Assembly (NCBI GenBank): GCA_013822685.1
Contig: PNKV01000011.1
Span: 62,001 to 126,000, forward strand
DNA length: 64,000 nt
Direction of reading: 5' to 3'
Source of the DNA: Leptothrix sp. (in: b-proteobacteria)
GTDB lineage: Bacteria; Pseudomonadota; Gammaproteobacteria; Burkholderiales; Burkholderiaceae_C
A program made the position numbers and the translations under genes. Under the pieces are notes generated by a model. That model was not told the DNA's origin. It made no database searches and saw only the letters and a list, made by a program, of their open reading frames with translations. Shown here one piece after another: positions 27,559 to 36,556 of this stretch. Position 1 is the stretch's first letter, and each line of letters opens with the position of its first letter.

Positions 27559-28320
27559 GTGGAATTCCTTCTCGACCCCAACATCTGGATCGCTTTTGCG
27601 ATGCTCACCGCCCTGGAAATCGTCCTGGGTGTGGACAACATCATCTTCATTTCGATCCTGGTCGGGCGCTTGCCCCCGGAACAACGTGACCAGGCGCGCC
27701 GCCTTGGACTGGGTTTCGCGATGGTCTCGCGCCTGGCCCTGCTGTTCTCGCTGAGCTGGGTGATGGGCCTGACGGCCGAAGTCATCAACGTGGCGGGCAA
27801 CAGCATCAGCGGACGCGACATCGTCCTGCTGCTGGGTGGCCTGTTCCTGTTGTACAAGGCATCGCACGAGATTTTTGTCGAGGTGGAAGCCCGCGAACAA
27901 GATGGCCCACCCGAGACGGATGCTGTCGCCCTGAAAGCGGCCGGTAAAAAGATGATGTGGTCCATCATCGGCCAGATCGCGGTCATCGACATCGTGTTCT
28001 CGCTGGACTCGGTCATCACCGCCGTCGGCATGGTCGACGAGATCGGTGTGATGGTGGCGGCTGTGATCTGCGCTGTCGGCGTGATGATGGTCGCGGCCAA
28101 GCCCATCGGCGATTTCGTTGACCGCCACCCGTCGGTCAAGGTGCTGGCCCTGGCTTTCCTGGTGATGGTGGGCATGGCCCTCACCGCCGAAGCTTTCGAT
28201 GTCCATGTGCCCAAGGGTTACCTGTATGCCGCGATGGCCTTCTCGCTCGGGGTTGAAGCCCTGAACATCCGTGCCCGCAACAAGCGCCAGCTGGCCAGAT
28301 TGGCCAAGCCGGCTGCCTGA
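27559..28320 (+). CDS. TerC family integral membrane protein
   Basis: MEFLLDPNIWIAFAMLTALEIVLGVDNIIFISILVGRLPPEQR ... IAVIDIVFSLDSVITAVGM. Confidence 0.95.
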   Translation: MEFLLDPNIWIAFAMLTALEIVLGVDNIIFISILVGRLPPEQRDQARRLGLGFAMVSRLALLFSLSWVMGLTAEVINVAGNSISGRDIVLLLGGLFLLYKASHEIFVEVEAREQDGPPETDAVALKAAGKKMMWSIIGQIAVIDIVFSLDSVITAVGMVDEIGVMVAAVICAVGVMMVAAKPIGDFVDRHPSVKVLALAFLVMVGMALTAEAFDVHVPKGYLYAAMAFSLGVEALNIRARNKRQLARLAKPAA

Positions 28321-28359
28321 TCCCTGCCAACCTTTTATTTTTCCACCGGAGGATTCACC

Positions 28360-29058
28360 ATGAATCAATCTTTGCAAACCAACCAAGACGGCTTCAGTGC
28401 ATTTGGCACCACCGTCGCCCAGCGCAACCGCGTGTTGCGCAACACCTATGCCCTGCTGGCCTTGTCGATGATCCCGACGGTGCTGGGCGCCTGGCTGGGC
28501 GTGGCCTCGGGCATCGCCAGCATGATGACGCCGGGCGTGGGCGCCATCGTGTTCCTGGCCGGCGCTTTCGGCTTCATGTTCGCGATCGAGAAGACCAAGA
28601 ACTCCTCAGCCGGCGTGCCCGTGCTGCTTGCCTTCACCTTCTTCATGGGCCTGATGCTGGCCCGTCTGATCGGCACCGTGCTGGGCCTGGCCAATGGCGC
28701 CAGCCTGGTGATGACGGCTTTTGCCGGCACCGGCGCGATCTTCCTGGGCATGGCCTCGCTGTCCACCGTCATCAAGCGTGACCTGACGTCGATGGGCAAG
28801 TTCCTGTTCATCGGCATGATCATGCTGCTGGTGGCGGGCATCGCCAACATCTTCATCCAGTCGAGCGCCCTGATGATCACGCTGTCGGTGATCTCGATCG
28901 GCATCTTCTCGGCCTTCATCCTGCATGACCTCAAGCGCGTGCAAGACGGGTATGAAACCAACTACATCACCGCCACGCTGGGCGTGTACCTGAGCATCTA
29001 CAACGTGTTCCAGTCGCTGCTGGCACTGTTGGGCATCTTTGGTGGCCGCGACGAATAA
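28360..29058 (+). CDS. Bax inhibitor-1/YccA family membrane protein
   Basis: NRVLRNTYALLALSMIPTVLGAWLG; multi-TM; LSIYNVFQSLLALLGIFGGRDE C-terminus. Confidence 0.93.
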   Translation: MNQSLQTNQDGFSAFGTTVAQRNRVLRNTYALLALSMIPTVLGAWLGVASGIASMMTPGVGAIVFLAGAFGFMFAIEKTKNSSAGVPVLLAFTFFMGLMLARLIGTVLGLANGASLVMTAFAGTGAIFLGMASLSTVIKRDLTSMGKFLFIGMIMLLVAGIANIFIQSSALMITLSVISIGIFSAFILHDLKRVQDGYETNYITATLGVYLSIYNVFQSLLALLGIFGGRDE

Positions 29059-29086
29059 GCTGACCGTCGTCAGGCGTTGAAGCACA

Positions 29087-29112
29087 AGCCGGGGCCTGCC
29101 CCGGCTTTTTTC
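29087..29112. terminator. Rho-independent terminator
   Basis: AGCCGGGGC-CT-GCCCCGGCTTTTTT just downstream of the Bax-inhibitor gene. Confidence 0.85.
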
Positions 29113-29728
29113 ATGGCCGCTTGGCCAGGCCTGAAAAGCAGCTCTCGATCAACCACGCGATGATTTGTTCATGCGCATGGCCGCCCGCCTTGAGCACGCC
29201 CAGCACCGGGTCGCAGGCGCGGGCAAACAGCGTGTACAGGATCACCTCGGGCGGCAGGCTCTGGCTGAGCTGGCCATCGGTCTGCCCTTGCACGATCCAT
29301 TCGCCCAGCTTTTCGCTCACGGCCATCAGCAGGTTCATGTAGTCGGCATCGGCCATCAGCTCGGCGCGCAAGGTGGAGTTCTGCGCGGGCAAGGAGGGCA
29401 TCTCGCCGGCCAGTTGTACTTCCATGGTCCAGCGCGCCACGGCCTTCAGGCGCTCGACCGGGTCGGTGAGGCCCGGCTGCTGCTCAAGCTCGGTCAGGTA
29501 ATCCATCGACCGGCGCAGGATGCGGTTCATCGCAGCCGCGGCCAGGGCTTCCTTGGAGGCGAAGTGCTTGTACAGGCTGGCCTTGGCGATGCCCACATCG
29601 GCGGCCACCTCGTCCATGGTCATCAGGTCGAAGCCTTTGTCGGCCAGAAAGCGGTTGACCGAAGCCACGATGGCTTCTTCGCGCGCCTTGAGCACCTGCT
29701 GCTTGAACGAAACTTTGGGGTTGGCCAT
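29111..29728 (-). CDS. TetR/AcrR family transcriptional regulator
   Basis: REEAIVASVNRFLADKGFDLMTMDEVAADVGIAKASLYKHFASKEALAAAAMNRIL. Confidence 0.9.
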   Translation of the reverse strand: MANPKVSFKQQVLKAREEAIVASVNRFLADKGFDLMTMDEVAADVGIAKASLYKHFASKEALAAAAMNRILRRSMDYLTELEQQPGLTDPVERLKAVARWTMEVQLAGEMPSLPAQNSTLRAELMADADYMNLLMAVSEKLGEWIVQGQTDGQLSQSLPPEVILYTLFARACDPVLGVLKAGGHAHEQIIAWLIESCFSGLAKRP

Positions 29729-29748
29729 GCCGCTGATTGTAGGCAGGC

Positions 29749-31341
29749 TCAGACTTTGCGTGGCCCGGGCACACCCCGGTCAATCACATAACGGGCTTGG
29801 GTGTGCAGGCGTGAGTCGGCGCGCACGGGGTGGGGCGTGGCCAGGAAGTCGCACGACACCTGCTGCGGCGTCACGTCCAGCAGCACAAAACCGCGCTCGT
29901 CGCTGCGCAGGTGCAGCAGATCGGGGTTGACGGCTTTCATCCACTGCGAGATGAACTCGCTCAGGCCCGGGCTGGTGATCGACGAGGTGACGATTTCACT
30001 GGCGACGATGGGCGATTGCAGGTCGGACGGCTGCAAGCGCAGGTTGGCGGCCACGTGGCGGTGCACATCGCCGCTCAGGCAGACCACATCGGGCACGCGG
30101 GGTTGGGCGATGGCGGCCATGAGGCGTTCGCGCGCGGCGGGGAAGGCATCCCAGCCATCGCCATACAGGAGCTTGCCAAAGCGCCCGGTCAGGCCCGAGG
30201 GGCTGACTTGGGTGCTTTGCACGATGAACTTCCAGGCGCGCGTGCTGGTGGCCAAGCCATCGGCCAACCAGAGCTCCTGGTCCTGGCCCAGCATGCTGCG
30301 TTCGGGCTTCAATGCCGCCGGGCAACGCCACAGCATGCGGCCGTTGCGCGGCCCGCGCCAGGTGCTGCACACGTGCTCGCTGCGGAACTGGCGCGTGTCC
30401 AAGGTCCACAACTCGGCCAGTTGGCCCCACTCGTAGCGGTCATGCATGCGCATGCTGGCGTCCACCGGTGCGCGCTTGGGCGAGATCGGCAGGTGCTCGA
30501 AATACGCCTGGTAAGCGGCCGTGCGCAGTTGGACGAACTGCGCTTGCTTCAGGTCATCGTCGGGTTCAGTCAGGCCGGCGTAGTCGTTGAGCACATCATG
30601 GTCGTCCCACACCATCAGCCAGGGGTGGGCAGCGTGGCAGGCGCGCAGGTCGGCCTCTTGCCGGTAGGCGGCGTGGTGCTGGCGGTAGTGCCCCAGCGTG
30701 AACTTGGTCTTGTCGCGCGGAAACTGGTGCGTGTGCTGGCGCACGCGCAGGTAGCCGGGCAACTGGTTCTCGTAGAAGTAATCGCCCACGAACAGCACCA
30801 GGTCCACATCGCTGGCGGCAATGTCGCGGTGCACGCCGAAATACCCCGCCTCGAAGTGTTGGCACGAGGCCAGCGCCATGCGCAAGCGCGGGGTGGCCTC
30901 CTTGGGGTCAGGCGCGGTGCGTGTGCGGCCAATCGTGCTGACCTGGCCTGCCACCTGGAAACGGTAGAAGTATTCGCGGCCAGGCAGCAAACCCGACACC
31001 TCAACGTGGACGCTGTGCGCGCGGGCGGCCTCGGCCAGTTCAGCGCCCTGGCGAACGACCTGGTCGAAGCGCGAGTCGCTGGCCACCTGCCATTGCACCG
31101 CCACGCTTTGCGGGGGCATGCCGCCGTCGGCCCGTTCGGGCTTGGGGGCCAAGCGGGTCCACAGCACCACCGAGGTCGGCCGGGGCTCGCCGCTGGCCAC
31201 ACCCAAGGTGAAGACTTCGTCGCTTTCGCGCCAGTTGTCCAGCGTGGGGGCCTGCGCCCTCGCCAACGGCGAGAACATCTGCTGCCACGCCAGTGCAGCG
31301 GCGGTTCGACTGAGGTGGCGTAGGAGTTCTCGGCGTTGCAT
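29749..31341 (-). CDS. phoD: Alkaline phosphatase D family (PhoD-like) metallophosphatase
   Basis: FTLGVASGEPRPTSVVLWTRLAP, LASCQHFEAGYFGVHRDIAASDVDLVLFVGDYFYE, VWDDHDVLNDYAG, LSGDVHRH. MQRRELLRHLSRTAAALAW suggests a Tat-type leader; start set at 31341. Confidence 0.92.
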   Translation of the reverse strand: MQRRELLRHLSRTAAALAWQQMFSPLARAQAPTLDNWRESDEVFTLGVASGEPRPTSVVLWTRLAPKPERADGGMPPQSVAVQWQVASDSRFDQVVRQGAELAEAARAHSVHVEVSGLLPGREYFYRFQVAGQVSTIGRTRTAPDPKEATPRLRMALASCQHFEAGYFGVHRDIAASDVDLVLFVGDYFYENQLPGYLRVRQHTHQFPRDKTKFTLGHYRQHHAAYRQEADLRACHAAHPWLMVWDDHDVLNDYAGLTEPDDDLKQAQFVQLRTAAYQAYFEHLPISPKRAPVDASMRMHDRYEWGQLAELWTLDTRQFRSEHVCSTWRGPRNGRMLWRCPAALKPERSMLGQDQELWLADGLATSTRAWKFIVQSTQVSPSGLTGRFGKLLYGDGWDAFPAARERLMAAIAQPRVPDVVCLSGDVHRHVAANLRLQPSDLQSPIVASEIVTSSITSPGLSEFISQWMKAVNPDLLHLRSDERGFVLLDVTPQQVSCDFLATPHPVRADSRLHTQARYVIDRGVPGPRKV

Positions 31342-31407
31342 GAAGCTCGTGATTATGCGGTGGCTTGAAGGCACAATGGACTGCCGACCGCTTCAGGAGA
31401 CCTGCCC

Positions 31408-32148
31408 ATGCCCACCCGCCCTACCAGTCCCGATCCCAGCAACGCATCCGGTGGTGATGCCTCGTCGGCGTTTGGCGGGCTGGGCGCCGGCATGGCCTTC
31501 TTCCAGGACTGGATGAAAGCCGCTGGCAGCGCGCTGCCCAACCTGCAAGCCGCCCAAGGCATGGGTGGCAAAAGCGCCACACCCTGGAGCCTGCCCACGC
31601 TGGATCCCGAAGAGTTGGACAAGCGCATCCAGGATTTGAAGACCGTGCAGTTCTGGCTCGAACAGAACTCGCGCCTGATCGGCATGACCATACAGGGCCT
31701 GGAAGTGCAACGCATGACCTTGTCCACGCTGCGTGGCATGAACGTGTCGATGGACGCGGTGCGCGAATCCCTCAAGGCGCGTGCTGCCGCCACCCCCACC
31801 GAAGCGCCTGCCACGCCACCTGAAGCCGCCGCACCGCCCGCGGCCGACACCACCAACGAGTCCGCAGAGCAGCCCGCCGTGAACCCGCTGCGTTGGTGGG
31901 ACACCCTGACCCAGCAGTTCAGCAACCTCGCCAGCCAGGCCGTGCAGGTGGCCCAGGCCAGCGCCCAGGGCATGGAGGCCGCGGAGAGCGCACCCACAAC
32001 TGCCGCCAAGGAGCCTGCCGAGCCGCCTCCGGCCAGCAAGCCCACGCGCACCACCAAGGTGGCGGTCAAGACCACCTCACGGCCGACTCGCAAGACCTCG
32101 GCCGCCAATGTTCGCTCCCGCTCCACCGACGGTGGCTCGTCCGACTGA
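31408..32148 (+). CDS. phaM: PhaM-family polyhydroxyalkanoate granule regulatory protein
   Basis: WSLPTLDPEELDKRIQDLKTVQFWLEQNSRLIGMTIQGLEVQRMTLSTLRGMNV core; Lys/Arg/Thr-rich DNA-binding-like C-terminal tail. Confidence 0.85.
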   Translation: MPTRPTSPDPSNASGGDASSAFGGLGAGMAFFQDWMKAAGSALPNLQAAQGMGGKSATPWSLPTLDPEELDKRIQDLKTVQFWLEQNSRLIGMTIQGLEVQRMTLSTLRGMNVSMDAVRESLKARAAATPTEAPATPPEAAAPPAADTTNESAEQPAVNPLRWWDTLTQQFSNLASQAVQVAQASAQGMEAAESAPTTAAKEPAEPPPASKPTRTTKVAVKTTSRPTRKTSAANVRSRSTDGGSSD

Positions 32149-32157
32149 TCGGCCCTC

Positions 32158-33420
32158 ATGCCTGCTGCTTCCACCCTGACCATGGCGCCGCGCTTCTTGC
32201 ACGCGCACGCCACGCACCCGCAGGCTGACCTGGCACTGTCGCTGGTGTGGGCCCAGCTGGAGTCGCAGGGCGCCACCACCATGGGCGCCACCTTGGGCTG
32301 GTGCTACCTGACCGAATCGTTGGCGCCCCACGCCGAAGTGATCCTGCACGGCTTGCGTGAGCGCTTGCCCGGCGTGGCGTGGGTGGGTGGCGTGGGCGTG
32401 GGCGTGCTGGCCAGCGGCGTCGAATACATCGACGAGCCGGCCTTGGCGGTGATGGTGTCCACCTTGCCCAGCGAAGACTTCCGGGTGTACTCGGGCCAGC
32501 AACCCTTGCCCGCCCTGCCCCGTGTGGGCCTGACGGCCTTGTCGATCTCCTCGCACGTGGGCTTCGTGCCGCACGTGGCGCAGGTGCACGCCGATGCCCA
32601 CACTCCAGACCTGCAAGAGCTGATCACGGAGCTGGCGGCCCGAACCCGCACGGGTTACCTGTTCGGCGGCCTGAGCACCGGGCGCACGCGCAGTGTTCAC
32701 CTGGCGCTGGACCCGCTGGCCGAGCACGGCGAGCAAGCCCAGGGCGTGTGGTCGGGCGGCGTCTCGGGCGTGGCGTTTTCAGAGCGTGTGCACTTGGTGT
32801 CGCGCGTGACGCAGGGCTGCCAGCCCATTGGCCAGGCCCGCCAGATCACCGCCGCCGAGCGCAACGTGGTCTACGAACTCGATGGCGAGCCCGCCTTGAA
32901 CTGCCTGCTGAGCGACCTGAACCTGACCGCTTCGGTGACCGCCAACGGCCTGCCGCGCGAGGCCCTGCCCAAGGTGCGGGCCACGCTGGCGGGCTTGACC
33001 GATGCCGCCAGCGACCTGCTGGAACACCGGCACACCTTTGGGGCCGACACCCGCGTGCGCCACTTGGTGGGCCTGGACCCGCAGCGCCAGGGCGTGGCCG
33101 TGAGCGACCTGGTCGAGGTCGGCATGCAGCTGGCGTTTTGCCAGCGCAATGTCACCGCCGCCCGGCGCGATCTGGTGCGCGCCTGCGCCGAAATCCGTGA
33201 AGAGTTCGACCCGCAAGACGGCCCCAGCCGCACGCCCGCCGGCGCCATCTACATCAGTTGCGCTGGCCGGGGCGGACCGCATTTTGGCGGCCCGAACGCC
33301 GAGATGCAGATCATCCAGCACGCGCTGGGCGACATCCCCCTGGTGGGCATGTTCGCGGGTGGCGAGATTGCCCGCCACCACCTGTATGGCTACACGGGCG
33401 TCCTGACGGTCTGGGCCTGA
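32158..33420 (+). CDS. FIST N- and C-domain protein
   Basis: VAWVGGVGVGVLASG..., GYLFGGLSTGR..., VYISCAGRG-type C-terminus (AIYISCAGRGGPHFGGPNAEMQIIQHALGDIPLVGMFAGGEIARHHLYGYTGVLTVW). Confidence 0.88.
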   Translation: MPAASTLTMAPRFLHAHATHPQADLALSLVWAQLESQGATTMGATLGWCYLTESLAPHAEVILHGLRERLPGVAWVGGVGVGVLASGVEYIDEPALAVMVSTLPSEDFRVYSGQQPLPALPRVGLTALSISSHVGFVPHVAQVHADAHTPDLQELITELAARTRTGYLFGGLSTGRTRSVHLALDPLAEHGEQAQGVWSGGVSGVAFSERVHLVSRVTQGCQPIGQARQITAAERNVVYELDGEPALNCLLSDLNLTASVTANGLPREALPKVRATLAGLTDAASDLLEHRHTFGADTRVRHLVGLDPQRQGVAVSDLVEVGMQLAFCQRNVTAARRDLVRACAEIREEFDPQDGPSRTPAGAIYISCAGRGGPHFGGPNAEMQIIQHALGDIPLVGMFAGGEIARHHLYGYTGVLTVWA

Positions 33421-33531
33421 TCAGGCACCCCCTTTTGGGTTCCCCACCCAAGGGGATAGGCACCACAAGACCACCCGAGCACACTGCCGCCTGTCGGCCG
33501 CGTTGGGCCATTCACCGCAAAGGATGTCGCC

Positions 33532-33957
33532 ATGATTGCTCGCGTTTACACCAAGACCCAACCCATCCCCTTCAACACCAAGTCCCTGTCGGACGACGCC
33601 GAGCCCGAGCAGCGCGCGGCCGTGCCCCTGTCAACGGTGTCGTGGGCCCGCCCTGCCCTGGGCACGCACAAGATCACCACCACCGTGCGGCGCACGGCCT
33701 TGAGCAGCGGCCACGCCGCCGAGCCCGCCGCGCGCGCCACCCCCGTCAGCCACGCCACGGCCGGCCACAGCGCACCGGCGCCCACCGCGCGCCGCACCAC
33801 GCAACTCAGCGCCAAGTACCTGGGCGGCGGCAACCTCAGCGTGCGTTCGTCGGTCACCGGCCGCCACTACCGCTTTGAAGGCCACGGCGCCACCTTGCCC
33901 ATCGACAGCCGCGACCAACTCATGTTGGGCCGCATCCCCGAGCTCCTGATCGCCTGA
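33532..33957 (+). CDS. Hypothetical protein, Ala/Thr/Arg-rich
   Basis: ATG-initiated ORF with upstream AAGGA; no family recognised. Confidence 0.55.
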   Translation: MIARVYTKTQPIPFNTKSLSDDAEPEQRAAVPLSTVSWARPALGTHKITTTVRRTALSSGHAAEPAARATPVSHATAGHSAPAPTARRTTQLSAKYLGGGNLSVRSSVTGRHYRFEGHGATLPIDSRDQLMLGRIPELLIA

Positions 33958-33975
33958 GTGCCTTACAGTGGGGCG

Positions 33976-35454
33976 ATGGACACCACCCAACGCACCCAAC
34001 GCCAGCGCGACGTGGTCGCTGCCCTGCACCGCGTGCTGCCCGCGCGCAGCGTGCTCTGGCACGACGAAGCCGTCGCCCCTTTTGAATGCGATGGCCTGAG
34101 CGCCTACCGACAACGCCCCCTGGCCGTGGCCCTGCCCGAGACTCACGAGGAAGTGGGTGCGGTGTTGAAAGCCTGCCATGCCCTGAAAGTGCCCGTGGTG
34201 GCGCGCGGCGCGGGCACCGGCCTGTCGGGTGGCGCCTTGCCCGATGACCTGGGCGTGACGCTGTCGCTGGCCCGCCTGACCAGCATCGTTCACGTTGACC
34301 CCCTGGCCCGCACGGCCATCGTCCAATGTGGCGTGCGCAACCTGGCGATAAGTGAAGCAGCCGCACCGCACGGCCTGTATTACGCACCCGACCCGAGCAG
34401 CCAGATCGCCTGCACCATCGGTGGCAACGTGGCCGAGAACGCGGGCGGCGTGCACTGCCTGAAATACGGCCTGACGGTGCACAACGTATTGCGCGTGCGC
34501 GGCTTCACGGTGGAAGGCGAGTTGCTGGAACTGGGCAGCGAAGCGCTGGACTGCGCCGGCCTGGACCTGCTGGCCGCTTTCATCGGCAGCGAAGGCCTGC
34601 TGGGCGTGGCCACCGAGGTGACCGTGCGCCTGCTGCCCAAACCGCAGGTGGCCTGCTGCCTCCTGGCCAGCTTTGACGAAGTCGGTAAGGCCGGTGACGC
34701 CGTGGCCGCCATCATCGGGGCCGGCTTGATCCCCGCAGGGCTGGAGATGATGGACGGCCCCATGACGGTGGCCGTGGAAGACTTCGTACGCGCAGGCTAC
34801 GACTTGAGCGCCGCGGCCATCTTGCTGGTTGAAAGCGATGGCACCCAGGAAGAAGTTGACGAAGAGATCGCGCGCCTGACCGCTGTGCTGCAATACGCGG
34901 GCGCCACGCGCATTGATTGCAGCCAGAACGAAGCGCAGCGCCTGCGCTTCTGGAGCGGCCGCAAGAACGCCTTCCCAGCCACCGGCCGCATCAGCCCCGA
35001 CTACCTGTGCATGGACGCCTCGATCCCGCGCCGCTGCCTGGCCGAGATGCTGCACGCGATCAGCGCGATGGCCGTCACGCACGGCCTGCGCTGCGTCAAC
35101 GTCTTCCACGCGGGCGATGGCAACCTGCACCCCTTGATCCTGTTCGATGCCAATGACCCGGACCAGTTGAAACGCGCCGAAGCCTTTGGCAACGACATCC
35201 TGTGCACGGCCGTGAAGCTGGGCGGCACCATCACGGGCGAACACGGCGTGGGCGTTGAAAAGCTGGGCGCCATGTGCGTGCAGTTCAGCGATGCAGAGCG
35301 CGCGCAGATGCTGGCCTTCAAGGCGGCCTTTGATCCGCAGGGCTTGCTGAACCCCGGCAAGGCGATCCCCATGCTGGCGCGGTGCGGCGAGCTGCGCGGC
35401 GTGGTCAAGTCCAGCGCCCTGACCACCGCCCTGCGCGACCTGCCCCGCTTGTAA
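33976..35454 (+). CDS. FAD-binding oxidase, glycolate oxidase GlcD-like
   Basis: FAD-binding PCMH region (VVARGAGTGLSGGALPDDLGVTLSLARL), ENAGGVHCLKYGLT, GEHGVGVEKLGAM, LLNPGKAIP. Confidence 0.92.
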   Translation: MDTTQRTQRQRDVVAALHRVLPARSVLWHDEAVAPFECDGLSAYRQRPLAVALPETHEEVGAVLKACHALKVPVVARGAGTGLSGGALPDDLGVTLSLARLTSIVHVDPLARTAIVQCGVRNLAISEAAAPHGLYYAPDPSSQIACTIGGNVAENAGGVHCLKYGLTVHNVLRVRGFTVEGELLELGSEALDCAGLDLLAAFIGSEGLLGVATEVTVRLLPKPQVACCLLASFDEVGKAGDAVAAIIGAGLIPAGLEMMDGPMTVAVEDFVRAGYDLSAAAILLVESDGTQEEVDEEIARLTAVLQYAGATRIDCSQNEAQRLRFWSGRKNAFPATGRISPDYLCMDASIPRRCLAEMLHAISAMAVTHGLRCVNVFHAGDGNLHPLILFDANDPDQLKRAEAFGNDILCTAVKLGGTITGEHGVGVEKLGAMCVQFSDAERAQMLAFKAAFDPQGLLNPGKAIPMLARCGELRGVVKSSALTTALRDLPRL

Positions 35455-35457
35455 AAC

Positions 35458-36150
35458 TCAGCCGCGGCGGGCCTGGTAGAGCATGTCCAGCGTGATGTGC
35501 CGCACCTCCAGCTTGCTTTGCTCGATGTGCGCGCGCAGCAGCCTTTGCGCTTCATCGGTGCGCCGTTGCGTGATCGCGCGGATGATGCGCGCATGCTCCT
35601 GGTAAGTGGCTTCCACGCGCGCGGGCTTGGTGAAATCCAGCCGGCGGATGATGCGGATGCGCTCGGTGATGTCGTCATGCACGCGGGCCATCTCGGCATT
35701 GCCAGTGGCGCGCACCAGCGATGCGTGAAAAGCCTCGTCCAGCATGTCGACCATGCTGGTGACCGGGTGGCGTTCATCCACCTTGACCAACCAGGCGTCG
35801 GCCAACGTCTTGAGGATGGGGCGGTCTTCGGCCTCGCACAGCTTGGCCACGGCATGGGTTTCCAGCAGCACCCGGAAATCGTAGAGCTGGTCGAACACCT
35901 CGAAGTTGAGCGGCTCGACCTGCCAACCGCTTTTGGGGAACACCTGCAGGAAGCCTTCGCTCTGCAAGCGCTGCAAAGCCTGGCGCAAAGGTGTGCGGCT
36001 GACTTGCACGCGGCCGGCCATGTCGCTTTCCGAGAACCGGTCGCCGGGCAGCAGCACGAAGTCGAAGATGAGTTGCTTGATCTGCGCGTAGGCCCGCTCG
36101 GCCAACGTGGCTGGCGACGAGGTGTTGAAGGGCGGCGCGATCATGCTCAC
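35458..36150 (-). CDS. GntR-family (FCD subfamily) transcriptional regulator
   Basis: wHTH LAERAYAQIKQLIFDFVLLPGDRFSESDMAGRVQVSRTPLRQALQRLQSEGFLQVFPKSGWQV followed by helical FCD domain. Confidence 0.92.
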   Translation of the reverse strand: MSMIAPPFNTSSPATLAERAYAQIKQLIFDFVLLPGDRFSESDMAGRVQVSRTPLRQALQRLQSEGFLQVFPKSGWQVEPLNFEVFDQLYDFRVLLETHAVAKLCEAEDRPILKTLADAWLVKVDERHPVTSMVDMLDEAFHASLVRATGNAEMARVHDDITERIRIIRRLDFTKPARVEATYQEHARIIRAITQRRTDEAQRLLRAHIEQSKLEVRHITLDMLYQARRG

Positions 36151-36154
36151 GGTG

Positions 36155-36556
36155 TCATCCAGGGCTGAAGGGGATCATGCTGACATGGGCCGAGACGATT
36201 TTCCAACCATCCGAAAAGCGCACCCAGGTCTGGGTCTGGAAGCCGCGCAAAGTGGTGTCGCTGCGGGTGAACTCGGTCATGGCCACGGCCATGTCAGCGC
36301 CGAAAGCGGTGATGCGCACGTCGTGCAACTGCCGCGTGTAGTCGGGCGCGGAGACCGTCTTGCGGTAGGCCACCAGGGCCTCGTGGCCCACCTGCTTGTC
36401 GGCGATGCCGTAGCGTGTGGTGCAAGGGCTGGCCCAGAAGTAGGCGTTGAGGCCGTCCACATCGTTGGCCATGAGCGCATCTTCATACCGCAGGAAGACG
36501 GTGGTCACCTCTTGCAGCACCTCGGGGTGGTTGAGCTGGCTGGTGGACAGTGTCAT
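36155..36556 (-). CDS. AtzH/HpxZ-like (DUF3225, SnoaL-like) protein
   Basis: LNHPEVLQEVTTVFLRYEDALMANDVDGLNAYFWASPCTTRYGIADKQVGHEALVAYRK; coupled to the allophanate hydrolase gene. Confidence 0.85.
   Translation of the reverse strand: MTLSTSQLNHPEVLQEVTTVFLRYEDALMANDVDGLNAYFWASPCTTRYGIADKQVGHEALVAYRKTVSAPDYTRQLHDVRITAFGADMAVAMTEFTRSDTTLRGFQTQTWVRFSDGWKIVSAHVSMIPFSPG

Noticed and set aside
33428-33455. CCCCTTTTGGGT...ACCCAAGGGG hairpin after the FIST gene as a terminator
   Set aside because: Stem is imperfect and no T-tract follows, so a terminator call is not supported.
33976-35454. GlcD-like oxidase as part of the urea-oligomer operon
   Set aside because: Opposite strand, convergent with the GntR gene; no sequence evidence of co-transcription.
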